A stretch of 64,000 nt of DNA from Marinobacterium lutimaris (GCF_900108065.1 NZ_FNVQ01000001.1:682001-746000), one strand, 5' to 3'; positions 1 to 8,718 are shown, counted from the first letter of the stretch. Translations and numbers: made by a program. The notes: generated from the sequence alone by a model not told the origin.

Positions 1-176
1 CTGCGCATTCCTCGGCGTGTCTGTTCCTGGCTGATATTTTCGTTTTCGCTGAGCGCTGCTGTATCGGTGTATTCCGTGGTGGGTGCCAGGCTGACTCCGA
101 TATAAAAAATCAGAGCGCTGGCCAGCGCTATGCCTTCGATTGCGTGCCAGTGTCCGTGAAATGTCATCGTGTTCAT
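1..176 (-). CDS. Small membrane-anchored hypothetical protein (3' part outside window)
   Basis: An open reading frame starts at an ATG ending at 176 and runs off the left edge without a stop, so only about 58 codons are visible. A GGAGAA ribosome binding site sits 7 nt upstream. The visible protein has a short His-rich start, one hydrophobic segment (about residues 17-31, likely a single membrane span or signal anchor), then a polar tail rich in Thr, Glu and Asn. I do not recognise the family. It is the nearest gene to the palindrome at 240-255 and to the response regulator on the same strand, so it may be a target of that regulator; this is inference. Confidence 0.5.
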   Translation of the reverse strand, partial: MNTMTFHGHWHAIEGIALASALIFYIGVSLAPTTEYTDTAALSENENISQEQTRRGMR

Positions 177-239
177 AGCCGTTCTCCAATCGCTGACTGA
201 GTGTATTTAAAGGCTAGAAGACGGGCGAAACCGCGCTAT

Positions 240-255
240 CCCCCATATAGGGGGG
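240..255. promoter_or_regulatory. GC-armed palindrome, candidate operator
   Basis: CCCCC-ATATA-GGGGGG forms a short inverted repeat, itself flanked by a direct repeat of GCGCTAT at 233-239 and 255-261. It lies in the gap between the small gene starting at 176 and the response regulator gene ending at 348, about 65-80 bp upstream of the small gene's start. Position and symmetry suggest a binding site for a dimeric regulator, possibly the neighbouring LuxR-type one. No direct proof. Confidence 0.4.
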
Positions 256-347
256 CGCTATGTTTATCTGATATGAGCAGGTGAATAACCCGCGCTGGTC
301 GCGGTCGGTTGCGGCTGGCTCAGTGCTAATGGGGAAAGGCTTGAGGT

Positions 348-986
348 TTAGCTGGCCAGACCGCTATCAAGGGCGATGCGTGTTGCCTCTACACGGGATC
401 TGATGTTCAGCTTCTTGTAGATCGACTTTACATGGTCGTTGGCCGTGTAGGTCGATATATCCAACTCCCGAGCGATCTGCTTGCGTGATGCGCCCCTGGC
501 GATCAGTTTTAAAACCTCCCGCTCTCTCACCGTAAGCAGTTCGTTAAGCGCCCCATTGGGCCGGGGTGGTTCACTGAAGTGGGCGATAATACGGCTGGCC
601 ATGGCCGGTGATAGCGGAGGCTGGCCGGACAGCATTCCTTTAAGGTGTTCGGCCAGCATCTGTGGCGGCTCTGACTTGAGCAGATAGCCGCTGGCACCGG
701 CGCGCAATGAATTAAACAGGCTTTCGTCGTCATCGGCGACGGTGGCCACGACGCAGTGGGTGCTGGGTTGCTCCCTGGTGATTCGATTCAGGGTTTCGAT
801 GCCGCAGCCGTCGGGCAGGTTAAGGTCAAGAATCGCCAGGTCAAAACGATGCCGGTCGAGTAGGGAGGCCGCTCCTTTGATGCTGGTGGCCAGGTGAATC
901 TGAACGGGACCGAAGGCGAGCTTGATGGCGTGCTCAATCAGAACGGACCATTCCACATAATCCTCAAGTAGCAGGACGTTTTTCAT
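348..986 (-). CDS. LuxR/NarL-type response regulator
   Basis: A two-domain response regulator of 212 aa. The N-terminal receiver starts with KNVLLLED (acidic pocket) and has the phospho-acceptor Asp in LAILDLNLPDG. The C-terminal LuxR helix-turn-helix shows LTVREREVLKLIARG and KQIARELDISTYTANDHVKSIYKKL. An upstream in-frame extension to 1094 exists, but the ATG at 986 has an AGGA site and gives a normal receiver start, so I chose it. The gene overlaps the end of the sensor kinase gene by 23 bp, so the two are surely co-transcribed and form a cognate pair. The input is probably ammonium availability, inferred from the kinase. Confidence 0.9.
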   Translation of the reverse strand: MKNVLLLEDYVEWSVLIEHAIKLAFGPVQIHLATSIKGAASLLDRHRFDLAILDLNLPDGCGIETLNRITREQPSTHCVVATVADDDESLFNSLRAGASGYLLKSEPPQMLAEHLKGMLSGQPPLSPAMASRIIAHFSEPPRPNGALNELLTVREREVLKLIARGASRKQIARELDISTYTANDHVKSIYKKLNIRSRVEATRIALDSGLAS

Positions 987-3072
987 GGTTGTTTCCTGGG
1001 TCAAATTGTCGTGAGGTAGGTGCAGGCTTGAAGGCGAGGGTAAAGCAGGTGCCTTCGCCTGGAGTGGAGCGAACGCTGATTGTCGCTCCAGCACTGCTGA
1101 GCAACTTCTTTGCGCTGAACAGGCCTATGCCATAGCCGCTACTACCGGATTTGGCATGCAGGCGCTGGTGGTTGTTGAACAGATGCTCGCACTGCTCCGC
1201 CGCGATACCTATGCCATGATCTTCCACTTCAACAAGGTCCTGTCCGTTAGCGGAGAATGAACGCAGGGTGATCGACGGAGGCTGGCCCGCCGGTGTGTAT
1301 TTGATAGCGTTGCTGATCAGGTTGACCAGCACCTGGTGCAGGGCGAATTCATTGAAATAGACCGTTTTAACCTGGCAGTCGCTGCTGATCTGGGCGCGGC
1401 TTTCTTCAATCAGTGGCGTCAGATGGATGCGCACGTTGTACAGCACCTCTTCGAGTTCAACCGGCTGCAGTGTTTCCAGCTCATGGGAAGCGCGGGAGAA
1501 GTTGAGCAGTTCGCGAATGATCTTCAGCGCGTCATCTGAGGAGCGGCGAATCCTCTCGACATACTCGCGATGGTTACTCTGGGCTTCGGGATCCTCCTGC
1601 AGCATCGCCGCGTAGGAGCTGATCACCGTGAGAGGGTTGCGCAGGTCGTGGGCGACCAGCTGGTCGTAGTTACGCAGGCTCTCGTTAGCGATCTCCAGCT
1701 GGGAGTTGCTGGTTTTCAGCTTTTCCTCCTTCAAGCGTACCGTATTGAGCACATGGTTATAGGCCATACCGACGATGCCAAGCTCGGTAAATTGGTCCGT
1801 AGGCGCCGGGCGATTGAGGTTACCGGTATCGGACTGGTACTGCATAAAAGCGATCAGTTCATATAGCTCAGACGAGGCACGGTGCTCGCTGATATTAAGA
1901 CCGACACTCTCATCCTGAGGCGAGACGCGAAACGGGTGGTAGGTGTTGATCAGGCGGAAGATCAGGTAAGCAGAACCAAACGCCCAGACAGCGGTGACCA
2001 GAATGCCCAGCAGCTGCACGCCTATCTGTTCAAGCCTGCCTAGTTCTGACCCCAGGCCGCCAAGATCGCAGAAGATACCGGCTGCGAGGGTGCCCCAGAT
2101 ACCGGCGCCGAGGTGAACCGGCACCGCACCTACCGCATCGTCCAGCCGGTATTTGAGCAGCAGTTTGGCGGTAAACAGCACGCTTACCGCCGAGCCTGCG
2201 CCTATAACAACGGCTGCTGGTGAGGTGACACAGTCGGCAGAGGCGGTGATGCCGACAAGCCCGCCCAGGGCGCCGTTGAACAGGTCCTCAGGGGCCGGAG
2301 ACTCGCCGCGACGGTGGATCAGGATCAGTGTGAACACCAGGGAGGCGGAGCCGGCGATCAGCGTATTACTGAGGATAATGCCGATATCGGAGCTGAAGTT
2401 ATAAGCGCTACCGCCGTTGAAGCCCATCCAGCCGAACCAGAGAATCAGCACGCCCAGCGCCGACAGCGTCAGGTTACTGCCTTGAATGGTATGAGCCTTG
2501 CCATCGGCGTCAAAGCGACCAAGGCGGGGGCCGATGATGATCACCAATGCCAGGGCCACCCAGCCACCGGTGGAGTGGACGACAGTGGAACCGGCAAAGT
2601 CATGAAAGCCCAGTTTCAGTAACAGTCCCTCACCGTTAGTGATCAGGCTGCCGCTCCAGCTTAGATTGACCGCCACCGGGTAGATCAGCCCGGCAATGAT
2701 CGCTACCAGAATCGGATACATGATAAAGCGGAGCCTTTCTGCGGCTGCGCCGGACACAATGGTGCAGCAGGTGCTGCAGAATACCGCCTGAAACACGAAG
2801 AAGGCGTTGAGGGTGTTTTCCTGCGAATGGAACAGATAGTAGTTGCCCTCGTCCAGAGGGTTGCTGAACGGCATGCCGAAGGCGATGGAAAATCCGATCA
2901 GCCAGAACAGGAAGATCGATGTGGCGTTATCGCAGATGTTTTTCAGCGCCACGTTGATGTTGTTTTTGGAACGGGTCATACCCGATTCCAGGCATAGAAA
3001 GCCGGCCTGCATGATCCACACGAGGCAGGCACACAGCAGAACCCAGAACACATCGATATCTTCTAGAGTCAT
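964..3072 (-). CDS. Ammonium transporter-histidine kinase fusion (Amt sensor kinase)
   Basis: This 702-aa protein fuses an Amt/Rh channel domain (about residues 1-380, some 11 membrane spans) to a cytoplasmic histidine kinase. The pore twin histidines typical of Amt proteins appear conserved (H166 in FAGSTVVHS, H320 in VPVHLGAG). A short coiled linker (about 440-470) leads to the HisKA helix with phospho-acceptor H475 (LVAHDLRNPLTV), then a HATPase domain with NLISNAIKYTP, DHGIGIA and SGYGIGLF. There is no PAS domain. Such fusions are known as ammonium sensors/transporters (Amt-HK of Kuenenia). It pairs with the overlapping LuxR-type regulator. Its position beside genes that release ammonia from purines fits an ammonium-sensing role, which is inference. 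Confidence 0.92.
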   Translation of the reverse strand: MTLEDIDVFWVLLCACLVWIMQAGFLCLESGMTRSKNNINVALKNICDNATSIFLFWLIGFSIAFGMPFSNPLDEGNYYLFHSQENTLNAFFVFQAVFCSTCCTIVSGAAAERLRFIMYPILVAIIAGLIYPVAVNLSWSGSLITNGEGLLLKLGFHDFAGSTVVHSTGGWVALALVIIIGPRLGRFDADGKAHTIQGSNLTLSALGVLILWFGWMGFNGGSAYNFSSDIGIILSNTLIAGSASLVFTLILIHRRGESPAPEDLFNGALGGLVGITASADCVTSPAAVVIGAGSAVSVLFTAKLLLKYRLDDAVGAVPVHLGAGIWGTLAAGIFCDLGGLGSELGRLEQIGVQLLGILVTAVWAFGSAYLIFRLINTYHPFRVSPQDESVGLNISEHRASSELYELIAFMQYQSDTGNLNRPAPTDQFTELGIVGMAYNHVLNTVRLKEEKLKTSNSQLEIANESLRNYDQLVAHDLRNPLTVISSYAAMLQEDPEAQSNHREYVERIRRSSDDALKIIRELLNFSRASHELETLQPVELEEVLYNVRIHLTPLIEESRAQISSDCQVKTVYFNEFALHQVLVNLISNAIKYTPAGQPPSITLRSFSANGQDLVEVEDHGIGIAAEQCEHLFNNHQRLHAKSGSSGYGIGLFSAKKLLSSAGATISVRSTPGEGTCFTLAFKPAPTSRQFDPGNNHEKRPAT

Positions 3073-3267
3073 TTCCCTGTCCGTAAGACTTCAGCCGTTT
3101 TCAGGCTTGAGCGGTGAACAGAAGTGTAGACTTAGGGGGACTTAAAACCGCAGGAAGCATGCGTATTTATATTGATGCGCTGGCCATGCGGGTGAATCTG
3201 ATTCATGCAGCCTCATGGCTGCGCGCCTTTTTTAGCGGCAGCACGAGGGCAATAGGGGCGTAACGGC

Positions 3268-3303
3268 AAAAGAAAAGGGCCGGTGGTTTGCACCACCGGC
3301 CCT
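3268..3303 (-). terminator. Rho-independent terminator after the BMP substrate-binding protein gene
   Basis: AGGGCCGGTGG and CCACCGGCCCT form a near-perfect stem with a short loop. On the minus strand it is followed by a run of mainly T (TTTTCTTTTG). It ends the transcript of the gene that stops at 3324. Confidence 0.85.
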
Positions 3304-3323
3304 GATCTCAAGCCTGGAGACTG

Positions 3324-4421
3324 TTACTTCGGCAGCTCGGCGTCGATGCCCTGGATGTACCAGTTCATCTTCTCGAGCTCTTCCCAGCTCAATACTTCAC
3401 CTTCCGGCACCATCACTTCGCCCGCCTGGTTAACTACCGGGCCTGCGAAAGGATGGATGCTGCCGTCCTGGATACCGGCGACCAGACGCTCGGCTTCCGC
3501 TTTCACATCAGCAGGGATGGAGTCAGCGAAGCTCGGGATCACGATGGCGCCTTCGGTCATGCCTTCAACCATGGCGTGGCTTTCCCAGGTACCGTCCATC
3601 ACTTTTTGAGCCTGGGCGATGTAGTGCGGGCCCCACTCGTCAACGACAGACAGCAGGTGTGCGTTCGGGCCAAAGCTGGACATATCTGAAGCCTGGCCTA
3701 CGGCGTATTTTCCGCGACGCTCTGCGGCCTGCATCGCTGCCGGGCTGTCGGTATGCTGCAGGATGACGTCTACACCCTGATCCATCATGGCGTTGGCTGC
3801 GTCAGCTTCCTTACCCGGATCGAACCAGCTGTTGACCCAGATGATCTTCAGCTCAGCATCCGGGTTGTATTTGTTGAGCGCCATCTGCACGGAGTTGATA
3901 TCGCGGATAACCTCCGGGATCGGGAAGGAGGCGATGTAACCGATCTTGTTGGATTTGGTCATCTGGGAGGCAACGTAGCCCGCTACATAACGACCCTCGT
4001 AGGTCTTGGAGATGTAGGTGCCCAGGTTGTCGGCCAGTTTGTAGCCGGTGGCGTGCTCGAACTTAACGTCGGGGTAGCGCTTGGCAACCTTGACGGTGGC
4101 GTTCATGAAGCCGAATGAGGTGGTGAAGATCAGCTTGTGGCCGCTCTGCGCCAGGTTACGGATTACGCGCTCGGCATCGGCACCCTCAGGCACGTTTTCA
4201 ACGTAGGTGGTTTCCACCTTGTCGCCGAAGTGCTCTTCCAGTGCAAGACGACCCTGGTCGTGCTGGTAAGACCAGCCGTGGTCACCGATCGGACCAACAT
4301 AAACAAAGCCGACTTTCAGCGGGTCGTCCGCTGCCATCGCCTGGCCGGACATCAGGGCCGTGCTCAGACCAATACCGGCTGCAACGCCGGTGAGCAGCTT
4401 ATTAAATTGACGACGTTTCAT
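3324..4421 (-). CDS. BMP-family ABC transporter substrate-binding protein (purine/nucleoside type)
   Basis: A periplasmic solute-binding protein of 365 aa of the Bmp/Med family (PF02608), which binds nucleosides and purine bases. The first 30 residues are a signal peptide with a twin-arginine-like start (MKRRQFNKLL) and an AMA cleavage region; there is no lipobox Cys. The mature part begins LKVGFVYVGPIGDHGWSYQHD, a family hallmark. The start at 4421 is chosen because AAGGAG lies 9 nt upstream; a 10-residue extension is possible but lacks a binding site. It has its own promoter/operator (4524-4549), apart from the permease operon, which would let the binding protein be made in excess. The importer genes are at 6667-10257. 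Confidence 0.9.
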   Translation of the reverse strand: MKRRQFNKLLTGVAAGIGLSTALMSGQAMAADDPLKVGFVYVGPIGDHGWSYQHDQGRLALEEHFGDKVETTYVENVPEGADAERVIRNLAQSGHKLIFTTSFGFMNATVKVAKRYPDVKFEHATGYKLADNLGTYISKTYEGRYVAGYVASQMTKSNKIGYIASFPIPEVIRDINSVQMALNKYNPDAELKIIWVNSWFDPGKEADAANAMMDQGVDVILQHTDSPAAMQAAERRGKYAVGQASDMSSFGPNAHLLSVVDEWGPHYIAQAQKVMDGTWESHAMVEGMTEGAIVIPSFADSIPADVKAEAERLVAGIQDGSIHPFAGPVVNQAGEVMVPEGEVLSWEELEKMNWYIQGIDAELPK

Positions 4422-4461
4422 GCAGTGTTCTCCTTGTGTAGTGCCGAGCACCAGGAAAAGG

Positions 4462-4491
4462 TGCGATCTTGTAAGTTGCGATCTTGTAAGT
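4462..4491. repeat. Tandem 15-bp duplication in an untranslated leader
   Basis: TGCGATCTTGTAAGT occurs twice head to tail (4462-4476 and 4477-4491). It lies between the predicted promoter at 4524-4540 and the start codon at 4421, so it is in the 5' untranslated leader of the substrate-binding protein mRNA. Confidence 0.8.
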
Positions 4492-4523
4492 TGCTAAGAC
4501 TCAGTTTTTCTATCTTTTCGATT

Positions 4524-4549
4524 ATGCAAAAAACTGACCACTTGTTCAG
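4524..4549 (-). promoter_or_regulatory. Sigma-54-like promoter overlapping a RutR-type palindrome
   Basis: On the minus strand TGGTCAGTTTTTTGCAT has GG and GC separated by exactly 10 bp, the -24/-12 spacing of sigma-54 promoters. The -24 part is the right arm of the palindrome CTGACCACTTGTTCAG (4534-4549, plus strand). The start of transcription would be near 4515, about 95 nt before the ATG at 4421. The same block recurs at 10327-10352 and 42048-42073. Confidence 0.6.
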
Positions 4550-4574
4550 GTTTGACCGGTGGCCGTGATTACAA

Positions 4575-4652
4575 GCCTTGGCGCCCATTCCCAAGGCGCT
4601 TTTCGCACTCTCCGGGCTCACTGTTGAGCCCGGTGCCCTGTTTTGGACAGGG
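4575..4652. other. Cluster of three stem-loops between gpt and the substrate-binding protein gene
   Basis: Three hairpins follow each other: GCCTTGG/CCAAGGC (4575-4597), the perfect CCGGGCTCA/TGAGCCCGG (4612-4633) and CCCTGT/ACAGGG (4636-4652). None has a long U-run on the minus strand, so they may act as weak terminators or as mRNA 3'-end stabilisers for gpt. They separate gpt from the separately promoted substrate-binding protein gene. Confidence 0.55.
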
Positions 4653-4689
4653 TTGAATACTCTTAACTCTCTACGTTTAACTATCTACT

Positions 4690-5187
4690 TTAATTCTCTC
4701 GGTCTGCGAGCGGTGTGGCAAAGGTGTATGCCATATCCCAGGGGAAGCGGATCCAGGTATCCTGGCTGACTTCGGTGATAAAGGTATCGACCAACGGCTT
4801 GCCTGCCGGTTTGGCGTACAGGGTAGCGAAGTGCGCCTTGGGCAGCATTTCGCGCACGTACTTGGCCGTTTTGCCGGTATCGACCAGGTCGTCGATCAGC
4901 AGCATGCCTTCGCCGTCGCCCTCAACCCCTTTCAATACGTTCAGTTCACCCTGCTGCGCCTGAGTACCGCTTTTATCGCTCTTGCCGTAGCTCACCACAC
5001 AGAGCGTGTCGATCAACCGGATATCCATCTCACGCGCCAGAATGGCTGCAGGCACCAGGCCACCGCGAGTGATGGCGATGATCCCTTTCCACGGTCCCTT
5101 ATCGAGCAATCGCAACGAGAGTGTACGGGCGTTGCGGTGCAGCTCGTCCCAGGAAACGGGGAAATCCATATGGTATGGATTGGACAT
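4690..5187 (-). CDS. gpt: Xanthine-guanine phosphoribosyltransferase
   Basis: A 165-aa salvage enzyme that joins guanine, xanthine or hypoxanthine to PRPP, giving the nucleotide. The PRPP-binding loop is clear ([13 protein letters not shown], about residues 96-108), and the start ([13 protein letters not shown], then [20 protein letters not shown]) is typical of Gpt. Its length is close to the roughly 150 aa of E. coli Gpt. It stands 102 bp after the 8-oxoguanine deaminase gene, and an operator-like palindrome sits in that gap. Here it would rescue imported bases that are not degraded. Confidence 0.93.
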   Translation of the reverse strand: MSNPYHMDFPVSWDELHRNARTLSLRLLDKGPWKGIIAITRGGLVPAAILAREMDIRLIDTLCVVSYGKSDKSGTQAQQGELNVLKGVEGDGEGMLLIDDLVDTGKTAKYVREMLPKAHFATLYAKPAGKPLVDTFITEVSQDTWIRFPWDMAYTFATPLADREN

Positions 5188-5255
5188 CGTGTTGTTCTCC
5201 TCATCATGTAAGGCAGGGGCTGTACACAGCGCTAAAAAATAAATAGCGACAAAGT

Positions 5256-5271
5256 TTAACCGCTTGGTCAG
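5256..5271. promoter_or_regulatory. RutR-type palindrome upstream of gpt
   Basis: TTAACCGCTTGGTCAG matches the pattern TGACCAnnTGGTCA with two changes in the left arm. It lies 69-84 bp upstream of the gpt start. Unlike the other clusters it has no sigma-54 element at the right spacing on the minus strand. Confidence 0.5.
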
Positions 5272-5289
5272 GTTTTTCCAGTATCTGGA

Positions 5290-6654
5290 TCAACCGACCT
5301 TCGCAGCAAGACGCTGTGCCGCCGCCTGATGTTTTTCAATCAGTGCAGGAATATCGATATTCAGTGGCTGGCCATCCATCACTCGCCAGCGACCGCCGAC
5401 CATCACTGCATCGGCTTGGTGTGCGCCGCATAGCAGCAACGCCGCCAGTGGATCGTGTGCACCGCTGAAGCGTAGCTCATCAAGCCCGAACAGGGCGATA
5501 TCAGCCTGTTTGCCGACGGCGAGTTCACCCACATCATCACGGCCCAGCACCGCCGCGGAACCGCGCGTACCCCAGCGCAGCGCATGCTGGTGGTGCACCT
5601 TGGAAGAACCGTAGCGCAGCCGCTGCAGATACATCGCCTGGCGCACTTCCTGAATCATGTTGGAGCAATCGTTGGAGGCGGAGCCATCCACGGCGATACC
5701 GACCGGACAGCCCGCGTCTTCCAGCGCCTGTACCTGGCAGATTCCGGAGGCGAGCATCATGTTGGAGCTCGGGCAGTGTGCGATGCCCACGCCAGCGCTG
5801 CCAAGGCGTGCGATCTCTTCGTCATTGAAGTGGATGCCGTGGGCGAGCCAGCTGCGCTCGTTCAGCCAGCCGACGCTTTCGAGATAGTCTACGGTACGCA
5901 GACCAAACTGCTGCTCACAGAACGCTTCTTCATCCAGTGTCTCTGCCAGATGGGTGTGGGTGCGTACGTTGTATTGCTTGGCCAGCGTTGCCGTGTCGCG
6001 CATCAGTTCGGTGGTCACCGAAAACGGTGAGCAGGGCGCCAGGGCGATCTGCACCATGGAGCCTTCGCTGGCATCGTGATAACGCTGCACCAGGCGTTCG
6101 CTGTCGGCGAGGATAGCTTCTTCAGTCTGAACCACACTCTGCGGTGGCAGGCCGCCCTGATCTTCGCCGAGACTCATGGAGCCGCGGGTCAGCGTGACGC
6201 GCATGCCAACCTTGGCAGCAGCCTCAACCTGAATATCCACTGCTTCTTCCAGCGCGGCCGGGAACAGGTAGTGGTGATCGGCTGCCGTGGTGCAGCCGGA
6301 CATCAGCAGCTCGGTCAGAGCGAGTTCGGTCGCGGCGCTGAGCATATCCGGCTCAAGACCGGCCCAGACCGGGTAGAGCGTCTTCAGCCAGGGGAACAGC
6401 TCCTTGTTCAGGGCTGCCGGCAGGGCGCGGGTCAGCGTCTGATAGAAGTGGTGATGGGTGTTGATCAACCCCGGAATCAGCACCTGACGGGAGGCGTCGT
6501 AGCGTTCATCCCAGCCACCGGCCGGTTCCTGGTCCTTGGCGACCAGCTCCAGAATTTTCCTGCCCTGGATCACAAGACCGCCACGGGCGTCCTCTGCGTT
6601 ACCGGTGAAAATAGCCAGAGGGTTGGCGATCCAGAGGCGTGTACTTTCAGCCAT
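5290..6654 (-). CDS. 8-oxoguanine deaminase (amidohydrolase family)
   Basis: A 454-aa metal-dependent amidohydrolase. The metal-site motifs are in order: GLINTHHHFYQTLTRA (about residue 60), THTHLAET, AHGIHFNDEE and VDGSASND. The HHHFYQTLTRA start and the VDGSASND block are those of 8-oxoguanine deaminases such as Pseudomonas PA0142, which convert 8-oxoguanine to urate and ammonia; other members of the family act on related amino-heterocycles. It is the last gene of the ABC transporter operon (12 bp after the upstream permease gene). Its product urate would feed straight into PuuD. Substrate assignment is from family motifs and context. Confidence 0.85.
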   Translation of the reverse strand: MAESTRLWIANPLAIFTGNAEDARGGLVIQGRKILELVAKDQEPAGGWDERYDASRQVLIPGLINTHHHFYQTLTRALPAALNKELFPWLKTLYPVWAGLEPDMLSAATELALTELLMSGCTTAADHHYLFPAALEEAVDIQVEAAAKVGMRVTLTRGSMSLGEDQGGLPPQSVVQTEEAILADSERLVQRYHDASEGSMVQIALAPCSPFSVTTELMRDTATLAKQYNVRTHTHLAETLDEEAFCEQQFGLRTVDYLESVGWLNERSWLAHGIHFNDEEIARLGSAGVGIAHCPSSNMMLASGICQVQALEDAGCPVGIAVDGSASNDCSNMIQEVRQAMYLQRLRYGSSKVHHQHALRWGTRGSAAVLGRDDVGELAVGKQADIALFGLDELRFSGAHDPLAALLLCGAHQADAVMVGGRWRVMDGQPLNIDIPALIEKHQAAAQRLAAKVG

Positions 6655-6666
6655 TAATTATTGTCC

Positions 6667-7593
6667 TTAGCTGCTTGCGTGGAAGGGTTTGCCCAGTGAC
6701 ATGGGGGCCAGCAGGCGAGCGCGCACCTGGTTACGCGACAGCAGTACCAGTACCAGAATAGTCGCCACGTAGGGCAGCGTTGCGAGCAGGTTGGATGAGA
6801 TCGAGAAGCCCAGCCCCTGGAACACCAGGTGAAGAATGCTGGCCAGACCAAACAGCCAGGCACCCAGCAGCACGCGCTCAACTTTCCAGCTGGCAAACAC
6901 CACCAGTGCCAGTGCGATCCAGCCGCGGCCCGCGCTCATGTTCTCCGCCCAGAGCGGGGTGTAGGCGATAGACAGGTAACCACCGGCGAGACCCGCCATG
7001 GCGCCGCCGAACATGACCGCCAGGTAGCGGGTACGTATCACCGGCAGGCCGATGGCGTTGGCTGCATGCGGGTTCTCGCCCACCGCCTTGACGATCAATC
7101 CCGGGCGTGAGGAACGGAAGAACCAGTAAACGGCTGCAAAGAGGAAGAAAGAGAGGTAAACGATCATATCCTGGGAGAACAGCATCTTGCCAAGCAGCGG
7201 AATTTCGCTCAGCAACGGCAGGGCAAAGGGTTCGAGCCCGGTGATCGGCTTGCCGACAAAATCGGAGCCGATAAACGCCGACAGCCCCGTACCGAAAATC
7301 GTCAGTGCGAGGCCCGTCGCCACCTGGTTGGCGTTTAGCCCCAAGGCGATAAAACCGAACAGCAATGACATGGCGATACCCGCAGCGATTGCCAGCAGGA
7401 AACCGAGCATCAGGCTGCCGGTGAGCAGGGCGGCCACAAAGCCGGCCACAGCGCCCATGAGTACCATCCCTTCCTGACCGAGGTTGAGCACGCCGCTTTT
7501 TTCACACACCAGCTCACCCAGCGCGATCAGCAACAGCGGCGTACCGGTGCGCACCATCGCATAGAGAATGTTTGAGATCAGATCGATATCCAT
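6667..7593 (-). CDS. ABC transporter permease, BMP/nucleoside type (second permease)
   Basis: A 308-aa integral membrane protein of the branched-chain/BMP permease family (YufQ-like), with about eight to nine hydrophobic segments and the family blocks LNLGQEGMVLMGAVAGF and LGLNANQVATGLALTIFG. Its ATG shares one base with the stop of the preceding permease gene, so translation is coupled. It works with the permease at 7593-8699, the ATPase at 8719-10257 and the binding protein at 3324-4421 as an importer of nucleosides or purine bases. Confidence 0.9.
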   Translation of the reverse strand: MDIDLISNILYAMVRTGTPLLLIALGELVCEKSGVLNLGQEGMVLMGAVAGFVAALLTGSLMLGFLLAIAAGIAMSLLFGFIALGLNANQVATGLALTIFGTGLSAFIGSDFVGKPITGLEPFALPLLSEIPLLGKMLFSQDMIVYLSFFLFAAVYWFFRSSRPGLIVKAVGENPHAANAIGLPVIRTRYLAVMFGGAMAGLAGGYLSIAYTPLWAENMSAGRGWIALALVVFASWKVERVLLGAWLFGLASILHLVFQGLGFSISSNLLATLPYVATILVLVLLSRNQVRARLLAPMSLGKPFHASS

Positions 7594-8699
7594 CAGTTTG
7601 CAGCCTCTTGGTTGGCGGCCAGCTTGTCGGTGGCGGGGGTGGACAGGGCGGGAATGCGGATGCGGAAGTTGATCAGCACATCACATGCGAGCAGGTAGAA
7701 GAGCAACATACCCTGGAACAGACCGGTCAGCGCAACCGGCAGGCCCAGGTTGATCTGTGCCATCTCGCCGCCCATATAGATCAGTGCCATCAGCAGCGTG
7801 GCAAGCAGGATGCCCACCGGATGGAGGCGGCCCAAGAAGGCGACAATGATCGCCGCGTAGCCGTATCCAGGAGAAATAGAGGGCACCAGCTGCCCCAAGG
7901 GACCTGCGACTTCGCCGACACCGGCAAGGCCAGCCAGCGCGCCACTGATCAGCAGGGCGATCCAGACCAGACGTTTCTCGCGGAAGCCAGCCAGGCGAGC
8001 GGCGCTGGCATCCAGCCCCAGTACCTTGATCTGAAAACCGAGGAAGGAGCGGCTCAGCAGCACCCAGACAACCACCACGGCCAGCAGCGCGAACAGCATG
8101 CCGAAGTGGATGCGGGTGCCGTCGATCAGGGTGGGTATCAGCGCCGAATCTGAGAACATGGCGGATTCCGGGAAGTTGAAACCGTCCGGGTCTTTGAGCG
8201 GACCGTGAACCGCCCAGATCAGCAGGTTCAGGGCGATATAGTTGAGCATGATGGTGGTGAGAATCTCGTTGGCGTTGAACGAGGTCTTCAGCCAGGCCGC
8301 GAGTCCCGCCCAGAGCGCACCGCCGACCATGCCTGCGAGCAGCACTGCGGGTAGCACCCAGAAGCCTTCCGCATCGATCAGTGCCAACGCACAGGCGCTG
8401 CCGATCAGGCCTCCCATCAGCAACTGACCTTCGGCGCCGATGTTCCAGACCTTGGCTTTGAACACGACTGAAAGGCCGATGGCGCAGAGAAGAATCGGCG
8501 CCGCTTTTACGCAGAGTTCAGCGAGTCCATAAATGTCTGAGACCGGCATGATAAGCAGGGTATGCAGTGCTTCCAGCGGGTCCTGGCCGAGCAGGGCGAA
8601 CAGAATGGCGCCACTGATCAGCGTCAGCACGCCGGCAAACACCGGCGACAACCAGGCCATGAGCTTGGAGTGTTGGCCACGGGGTTCCAGTTTAATCAT
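7593..8699 (-). CDS. ABC transporter permease, BMP/nucleoside type (first permease)
   Basis: A 368-aa membrane protein of the YufP-like permease family. Family blocks include VWNIGAEGQLLMGGLIGS, FNANEILTTIMLNYIALNLLIW and LGLDASAARLAGF. It has about ten hydrophobic segments. It follows the ATPase gene by 19 bp and overlaps the next permease by one base. The two permeases would form the heterodimeric membrane channel of the importer. Confidence 0.9.
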   Translation of the reverse strand: MIKLEPRGQHSKLMAWLSPVFAGVLTLISGAILFALLGQDPLEALHTLLIMPVSDIYGLAELCVKAAPILLCAIGLSVVFKAKVWNIGAEGQLLMGGLIGSACALALIDAEGFWVLPAVLLAGMVGGALWAGLAAWLKTSFNANEILTTIMLNYIALNLLIWAVHGPLKDPDGFNFPESAMFSDSALIPTLIDGTRIHFGMLFALLAVVVVWVLLSRSFLGFQIKVLGLDASAARLAGFREKRLVWIALLISGALAGLAGVGEVAGPLGQLVPSISPGYGYAAIIVAFLGRLHPVGILLATLLMALIYMGGEMAQINLGLPVALTGLFQGMLLFYLLACDVLINFRIRIPALSTPATDKLAANQEAAN

Positions 8700-8718
8700 C
8701 GTTAATCCTCGGGCTTAA

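Noticed and set aside
5265-5281. Sigma-54-like element on the plus strand at the gpt palindrome
   Set aside because: TGGTCAGGTTTTTCCA has CC where GC is needed at -12, and no plus-strand gene follows.
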